Program-made: the position numbers and the translations under genes
Part shown: piece by piece, positions 59,679 to 64,000 of the stretch
How positions within the stretch are numbered: the stretch's first letter is position 1
Layout: each line of letters starts with the position of its first letter
The notes under the pieces: model-generated
Seen by the model: only the letters and a program-made list of their open reading frames with translations
Databases searched by the model: none
Told to the model about the DNA's origin: nothing
Origin: Streptomyces sp. RKAG293
GTDB lineage: Bacteria > Actinomycetota > Actinomycetes > Streptomycetales > Streptomycetaceae
Length of the DNA stretch: 64,000 nt
NCBI RefSeq assembly: GCF_023701745.1
Contig: NZ_JAJOZB010000001.1
Location: 4,997,501-5,061,500, forward strand
Reading direction: 5' to 3'

Positions 59679-60587
59679 ATGAGTCCGAGTAGCTCGGGGA
59701 CCGATGGGGCGGTGCCGCCGTTCCGGCGCATCGCGGATGAACTACGTGCCGAGATGGACAGCGGTGTGCTGGCCGCAGGCGATCAGATCCCGACCCAGGA
59801 CGCCCTGAGCAGGCGGTTCAAGGTGTCCCGGGCCACCGTTCAACGGGCCCTGGACGAGCTCCGCAAGGATGAATACATCGACTCCCAGCGCGGCCGGGGG
59901 TCGTACGTCCTGCGCGGTGGGACCCCGTCCCGGCCGGACCACGAGGGGCGGTCGCATTCGGGGCCCGGGCCTGCGGGGGTGGAACTGGCCGAGCATCTCG
60001 AAGCCGCGTTCCGCGAGCCCCGGGTCACCCTGGACTCCTTCTCGCTCACCGCGGAGACCCTGAACTCGGCGTTGCAGGGCCCGCTCCGGAGCATCCAGGC
60101 AGGTGAGATCGACCCTCCGCAGTCCGTGACGGTGCGGCTGCTGCTGCCGGAGCCGGGCGCCCGGTTGGCCGTTCCGCGGCTCGTCGGCGACGCGGGTGAC
60201 GGTCGCCCGATGGAGCGGCTGCGGCGGCTGGCGCAGAGCCACGCACTCGGCCTGCAGGGATCCGTGGGCCGGCTGGCGGACCTGGGCCTGGTCACGGAGG
60301 TGTCCGTCGAGATCAGATCCGTGCCGGTCAGCCCGGTGAACAAGCTCTACCTGCTCAACGGGACGGAAGCGCTCTTCGGCTACTACAAGGTCGTCGAGCG
60401 CACCGTGTCCTACCGCGGGAAGGACATGGAGATCTACGACTTCCTGGGGCTCGGGGCCACCCTCTTCCACTACTCCGCGGCCGGGGCCGGCCCCGACCCG
60501 TACAGCGCCGAATACGTGAGGCGGTCGCAGGATTGGTTCGATTCCATCTGGTCAACCATTGCCGAGCCGTTGAGACTCTTCGAGTGA
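59679..60587 (+). CDS. GntR-family transcriptional regulator
   Basis: A 302-residue regulator. The GntR winged helix is at about residues 15-75 (PTQDALSRRFKVSRATVQRALDEL). The C-terminal domain of about 180 residues (ending EYVRRSQDWFDSIWSTIAEP) does not look like a standard FCD or UTRA sensor; I cannot name it. ATG 59679 has GGAG upstream and lies after two palindromes. A frame 23 codons longer has no better site. Its TGA overlaps the HAD gene start, tying it to a HAD phosphatase and a phosphotransferase that follow. Confidence 0.87.
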   Translation: MSPSSSGTDGAVPPFRRIADELRAEMDSGVLAAGDQIPTQDALSRRFKVSRATVQRALDELRKDEYIDSQRGRGSYVLRGGTPSRPDHEGRSHSGPGPAGVELAEHLEAAFREPRVTLDSFSLTAETLNSALQGPLRSIQAGEIDPPQSVTVRLLLPEPGARLAVPRLVGDAGDGRPMERLRRLAQSHALGLQGSVGRLADLGLVTEVSVEIRSVPVSPVNKLYLLNGTEALFGYYKVVERTVSYRGKDMEIYDFLGLGATLFHYSAAGAGPDPYSAEYVRRSQDWFDSIWSTIAEPLRLFE

Positions 60588-61303
60588 CCTTCCGCCCGTC
60601 CTCCGCCGTTGGCCGGCGGGCCCGTCGAGAACTCATAGCCGCCGCGGGATGTGTGCTGTTCGATTTCGACGGTCCGCTGGCCAGCCTCTTCGGCAACCAC
60701 AAGGCGCACGAAGTGGCCCGCGTTCTCCGGCGCAGCATCGACAGCTGGGGGCTGGCACCGCCGTTGAGCGACCCGGACAACCCGCTCCAGGTGCTGCGGG
60801 ACACGGCGCGGGCATACGAGGGCACCCCTTCGGCCCATCGGGTCGCCGAGCTGGACCGGCTCCTCACCACGGAGGAGGTCCGGGCCGCCGGCTCCGCCGT
60901 GCCGACCGAACACGCGCATGAACTGGTCGTGTGGCTTGTCGGACACGGCAAGAAAGTCGCGGTGACGACCAACAACTCCGCCGCCGCGGCTAATCTGTAT
61001 CTGAGGCGCATGGGGCTGGCCGAGTTCTTCGGCGCTCATGTGCACGGGCGGCTCGGAGACACCCTCCTGATGAAGCCCGATCCGTCCTGCCTTAAAGAGG
61101 CGATGCGGACTACGGGCGCACGGGCTCGCGACTGCCTGATGATCGGCGACTCGGCCGACGACTGCAGCGCGGCTCAAGGAGCCGGTGTCACGTTCCTTGG
61201 CTATGCGAACGACGCCAGGAAGCAGCGGGAGCTGGAGGACGCCGGAGCCAGGCACATCACCGACGCGCTCGTGCATCTCTTCGAAGAACGCCGGCAGCCG
61301 TAA
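60584..61303 (+). CDS. HAD-superfamily hydrolase
   Basis: A 239-residue phosphatase-type HAD hydrolase. All four motifs are visible: DFDGP with the nucleophile Asp (about 25), TTNNS, the Lys in LLMKPDP, and GDSADDCSAA. The cap is a helical C1 type, as in phosphoglycolate phosphatase-like enzymes. GTG 60584 overlaps the GntR stop (GTGA) and is preferred to the longer open frame, which would overlap the regulator. The gene pair suggests the regulator senses or controls a phosphorylated metabolite. Confidence 0.88.
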   Translation: MTFRPSSAVGRRARRELIAAAGCVLFDFDGPLASLFGNHKAHEVARVLRRSIDSWGLAPPLSDPDNPLQVLRDTARAYEGTPSAHRVAELDRLLTTEEVRAAGSAVPTEHAHELVVWLVGHGKKVAVTTNNSAAAANLYLRRMGLAEFFGAHVHGRLGDTLLMKPDPSCLKEAMRTTGARARDCLMIGDSADDCSAAQGAGVTFLGYANDARKQRELEDAGARHITDALVHLFEERRQP

Positions 61304-61459
61304 CCGTGGTTCGTTAAGTGCGTACGGGGTCCGTTAAGGGTGACGTGGGACGGTGCTCGGCCACTACTGTCGACGCCACACACGCCGCGTGGGGCGGACG
61401 GTTCTCATCACATTTCTCATGAGCAGTTCTCCGACACCGTCAGACACCCTAGGAATCCG

Positions 61460-62572
61460 GTGACCACGACGACAGTGGCGAGGCTCCGTCCCCCAGCGGG
61501 ATCGGACCGGGTGGAGGGCCCCTTTCCGGGCTACCACAATGTGACCTACGCGGTCAGGCCGGACGCCGTGTCCCGGCCCGGCCTGGGGTTCCACCGGCTG
61601 AAGCTGCGTGAACCGAGGCCCGGGGTCTTCTGGTTCGACCTGCGGTTGTTCTCTTCGGAGGACCAGCTGATCTCCGCGCTCCAGGGCCGTATCCCGCATA
61701 TCCCGCCGGTCGCCTTCATCGACGAACACATGTCCACCACGGTCTTCATCGAGGGCCGGACGCTGGGCAGTCTGCGGAGCACGAGCGGCGGCAGAACGGT
61801 CGGTGCGGGATTTCTCGACCAGATCGAGAAGCTGTTCCAGCACCTCGTGGCGTGCGACACCGCCCGGCTTCCGGCGGAACGGCTTCGCCTGTGCAAGTGT
61901 GACGGGCTGCCCCGGGCGGAGAGTTCCACCGGATTCCTGCGCCGGGTCGTGCACTTCACTCTCGAACACGTCTATGCGCCGCACCGTGAAAGGTTCTCAG
62001 GTCTGCTGGCCGACCTCGATGTCCGCGAGGACGCGCTGAGCGCCTTCGAGGGCCGGCTGCCGGAACTGACCCCGCGCCCGTCCCGACTGCTTCACGGGGA
62101 CCTGCACTGCGAGAACTTCATCGTGGACAACGCCGACGCGCTGTGGACCATCGACTGGGAACTCGCCCTGATCGGTGATCCGCTGTACGACCTCGCCACG
62201 CATCTGCACCTCATGCGCTATCCGAGTGCGCAGCGGCGCGAGATGATCGCGCGCTGGAAGCGGGCGGTGGGGGAGGAGGCATCGCGGGGGGCCGACGGGG
62301 ATCTGCCGCACTATCTGGACTACAAGCGCGTCCAGTCCGTCATCACGGACGTCATCCGTGGGGCGACGGGCCTGGACGCCGCACTCGACTACGCGCAACT
62401 GGGCCAGGTGACCGCCGTCGTCGTGCGCGCGCTGCGGGCCGCGCAGGAGCCGCTGGGTCTGGACAAAGTCCCCTCCCGGGTGGCCGTGGAGGCCGCCTTC
62501 GAGGCCTGGCACCGGCGGCACGCCGCGCCCGTCACTGCAGGCCGAGGGCCATCCACTTGGACGGGTCGGTGA
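61460..62572 (+). CDS. APH/choline-kinase-like phosphotransferase
   Basis: A 370-residue protein of the aminoglycoside phosphotransferase-like kinase superfamily. The catalytic loop is HGDLHCENF and the metal-binding motif is TIDWELALIGDPLYDLATHLH. GTG 61460 has AGGAA 6 nt upstream. The open frame begins 40 codons earlier without coding character. It follows the HAD gene by about 155 nt. A matched kinase and phosphatase beside one GntR regulator suggest a small-molecule phosphorylation switch. Antibiotic resistance cannot be claimed. Its 3' end overlaps the convergent GNAT gene by 41 nt. Confidence 0.88.
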   Translation: MTTTTVARLRPPAGSDRVEGPFPGYHNVTYAVRPDAVSRPGLGFHRLKLREPRPGVFWFDLRLFSSEDQLISALQGRIPHIPPVAFIDEHMSTTVFIEGRTLGSLRSTSGGRTVGAGFLDQIEKLFQHLVACDTARLPAERLRLCKCDGLPRAESSTGFLRRVVHFTLEHVYAPHRERFSGLLADLDVREDALSAFEGRLPELTPRPSRLLHGDLHCENFIVDNADALWTIDWELALIGDPLYDLATHLHLMRYPSAQRREMIARWKRAVGEEASRGADGDLPHYLDYKRVQSVITDVIRGATGLDAALDYAQLGQVTAVVVRALRAAQEPLGLDKVPSRVAVEAAFEAWHRRHAAPVTAGRGPSTWTGR

Positions 62573-62954
62573 GGGGTTCGAAGCCGAGCTTGGCGTAGAC
62601 GCCGTGGGCGTCGGCGGTGGCGAGGAGGATGCGGCGGAGGCCTGAGGGGGCTAGGTGGTCGCGGACGGCGGTCACCAGGGCTACGCCGAGGCCTTTGCCG
62701 CGGGTGGCGGGGTCGACGTAGACGTCGCAGAGCCAGGCGAAGGTGGTGTGGTCGGTGACGACGCGGGCGTAGGCGAGCTGGGTGCCGGAGGCGGTGTCGT
62801 AGAGGCCGAAGTTGAGTGAGTTCGCGATCGCGCTGTCCTGCTTCTCGCGGCTCCGGCCCAGCGCCCAGTAGGCGTCGGTGGAGAGCCAGTGGTGGATGCG
62901 GGCGGCATCCAGCCGGGCGGGGTCCGTCGAGATCTCATAGGTGTCGTCGTCCAT
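62532..62954 (-). CDS. GNAT-family N-acetyltransferase
   Basis: A 140-residue GNAT protein. The acetyl-CoA loop is DPATRGKGLGVALV (about 82-95) and the C-terminal motif HGVYAKLGFEPL is intact. It begins MDDDTYEISTDPARLD, as in many small single-domain GNATs. ATG 62954. Codon use is slightly less GC-biased than its neighbours. It overlaps the phosphotransferase tail-to-tail. Substrate unknown. Confidence 0.9.
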   Translation of the reverse strand: MDDDTYEISTDPARLDAARIHHWLSTDAYWALGRSREKQDSAIANSLNFGLYDTASGTQLAYARVVTDHTTFAWLCDVYVDPATRGKGLGVALVTAVRDHLAPSGLRRILLATADAHGVYAKLGFEPLTDPSKWMALGLQ

Positions 62955-63103
62955 GGCGGCGAGGCTGCCAGGCGGGGGCGGCGGCGTCGACCCGATATCG
63001 GGACGGCCCGGGGCGGTGCCGCACGTCGGTGCAGCGTTGCTTACCTGTTATGCGGAGAACTATTAACTGGACCTTGACTGTCGATGTGCGTCACGCTCGA
63101 CGG

Positions 63104-64000
63104 ATGGACCTAGACCGGCCGCTCGGCGGCATCCACGTGCCCTTGGTCACGCCCTTCGACGCCGACGGGACGGTGGCCGCCGCCGCGCTGGAAGGTCTCG
63201 CGCACAGCGCCCTCGACGGGGGCGCGGCCGGACTCGTCGCGCTCGGCACCACCGCCGAGGCCGCGACCCTCGACGCGGAGGAGCGCGGCACGGTCACCGC
63301 GATCGTCGGCAGGGTGTGCCGCGAGCGCGGGGCCTGGCTGACGGTGGGCGCCGGATCGAACGACACCCGGCGCTCCGGCGAGGAGCTGCGGGCGCTCGCG
63401 GGTACCGGGGCGGCGGCCGCGCTCGTTCCCGTGCCGTATTTCACCCGGCCCTCCGAGGCCGGGGTGATCGCGCACGTCGAGGCGCTGGCGGCGGACAGCC
63501 CGGTGCCGTTGATCATCTACAACATTCCGTACCGCACCGGGCAGACCCTCGGCATCGAGGCGCTGCTGCGGCTGGCCGCCCTCCCCGGCGTCGTCGGGGT
63601 GAAGCACGCGGTCGGCGGGATCGACCAGGACACGGTGGCGCTGCTCGGCGCCGAGCTGCCCGGCTTCGCCGTCCTCGCGGGCGACGACGTCTTCGCGCCC
63701 GCGCTGCTCGCCCTCGGCGCGGCCGGCGCCGTGCTCGCCTCCGCGCACCTGCTGACCGACCGCTGGGTGGAGCTGTTCAGGACCGGCGACCGGGCGCTGG
63801 GGCACCGGCTGGCGGCCCTCGCGGCGGCGGTGTTCGCCGAGCCGAATCCCACCGTCGTCAAGGCCGTGCTGCACGCCCATGGCCGCATCCCCGGACCCGG
63901 CGTTCGGCTGCCGCTGCTGCCGGCCGGCGGCCCATCGCTTGAGACGGCTCTCCGGGCATGGGACGCGGCGGGGGATACTCGGGTCCGTACGCACGCATTG
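63104..64000 (+). CDS. DapA-family (dihydrodipicolinate synthase-like) aldolase, cut by window end
   Basis: A partial frame of 299 codons that is still open at the window end. It is probably within a few codons of complete. It is a DHDPS/N-acetylneuraminate lyase-type TIM barrel: substrate loop LVALGTTAEAATL, Tyr in YNIPYRTG and the Schiff-base Lys in GVKHAVGG. The usual GTTGE motif reads GTTAE. The same family condenses pyruvate with an aldehyde. The change and the variable neighbourhood suggest a catabolic or secondary paralogue rather than the lysine-pathway enzyme. ATG 63104 lacks a clear ribosome site. Confidence 0.85.
   Translation, partial: MDLDRPLGGIHVPLVTPFDADGTVAAAALEGLAHSALDGGAAGLVALGTTAEAATLDAEERGTVTAIVGRVCRERGAWLTVGAGSNDTRRSGEELRALAGTGAAAALVPVPYFTRPSEAGVIAHVEALAADSPVPLIIYNIPYRTGQTLGIEALLRLAALPGVVGVKHAVGGIDQDTVALLGAELPGFAVLAGDDVFAPALLALGAAGAVLASAHLLTDRWVELFRTGDRALGHRLAALAAAVFAEPNPTVVKAVLHAHGRIPGPGVRLPLLPAGGPSLETALRAWDAAGDTRVRTHAL

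Noticed and set aside
61460..62572. An aminoglycoside resistance gene
   Set aside because: Only the general HGD-x4-N and DWE kinase motifs are seen. The superfamily is broad and the neighbours are a HAD enzyme and a GntR regulator.

Overview
The window is a stretch of Streptomyces (high-GC actinobacterial) chromosome. The evidence is extreme G/C at third codon positions, many GTG and TTG starts, Tat and lipoprotein signal peptides, a mycothiol synthase (MshD), the nitrogen regulator GlnR, the Fur-family regulator Nur and the sporulation anti-sigma factor RsiG. From memory, the gene order from about 8.7 kb onward resembles the core region of the S. coelicolor chromosome around SCO4126-SCO4188. 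That mapping was not checked.

Layout. (1) 1-2115: the 3' part of a 23S rRNA gene, a 5S rRNA gene and a strong rRNA terminator. (2) 2155-8686: an acetyltransferase, then a carbohydrate-uptake module made of a D-2-hydroxyacid dehydrogenase diverging from two ABC permeases and a Tat lipoprotein binding protein, followed by a LacI regulator. Two LacI-type palindromes lie in the divergent promoter. (3) 8734-17341: a chromosomal type IV secretion-like (T4SS) cluster. It has a VirD4-like protein with a degraded Walker A, a VirB4-like ATPase, a VirB3/VirB4 N-terminal-like protein, and TrbL/VirB6-, VirB8- and VirB2-like proteins, with a divergent SLT-NlpC/P60 wall hydrolase. No relaxase, integrase or attachment site is visible. 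(4) 17528-22161: PAP2 phosphatase, FAD oxidase, lipoprotein, a 74-residue protein and the copper sensor CsoR with its operator.

(5) 22319-33737: a phosphate block. It holds a PhoU-like protein with a Pit transporter, pstSCAB behind a clear PHO box, and ppk-CHAD-NUDIX. MshD follows. (6) 33842-43327: MFS transporter, secreted 5'-nucleotidase, a broken gene, a histidine kinase/response regulator pair behind a PDZ-less HtrA protease, a LacI regulator and GlnR. (7) 43537-48495: alpha/beta hydrolase, MoaD/ThiS-like protein, a membrane protein with an HQQN-repeat tail, an LmeA-like protein, and a sulfurtransferase-SseC operon behind a leaderless cysteine-containing leader peptide.

(8) 48650-53985: DUF3099 and DsrE proteins, four apparently paralogous single-pass membrane proteins in tandem, a 34-residue membrane microprotein and a nitrobindin-like protein. 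(9) 54095-64000: Nur, a YgfZ-like protein, D-aminoacyl-tRNA deacylase, RsiG, a type-II-like asparaginase, an Eis-like acetyltransferase, a GntR-HAD-phosphotransferase set, a GNAT and a DapA-family gene cut by the window end.

The candidates most worth following as undescribed systems are the relaxase-less T4SS-like machine and the four-paralogue membrane cluster with its microprotein. A cross-cutting oddity is that at least ten short tandem-repeat blocks (9-26 bp units) sit at or just after stop codons.
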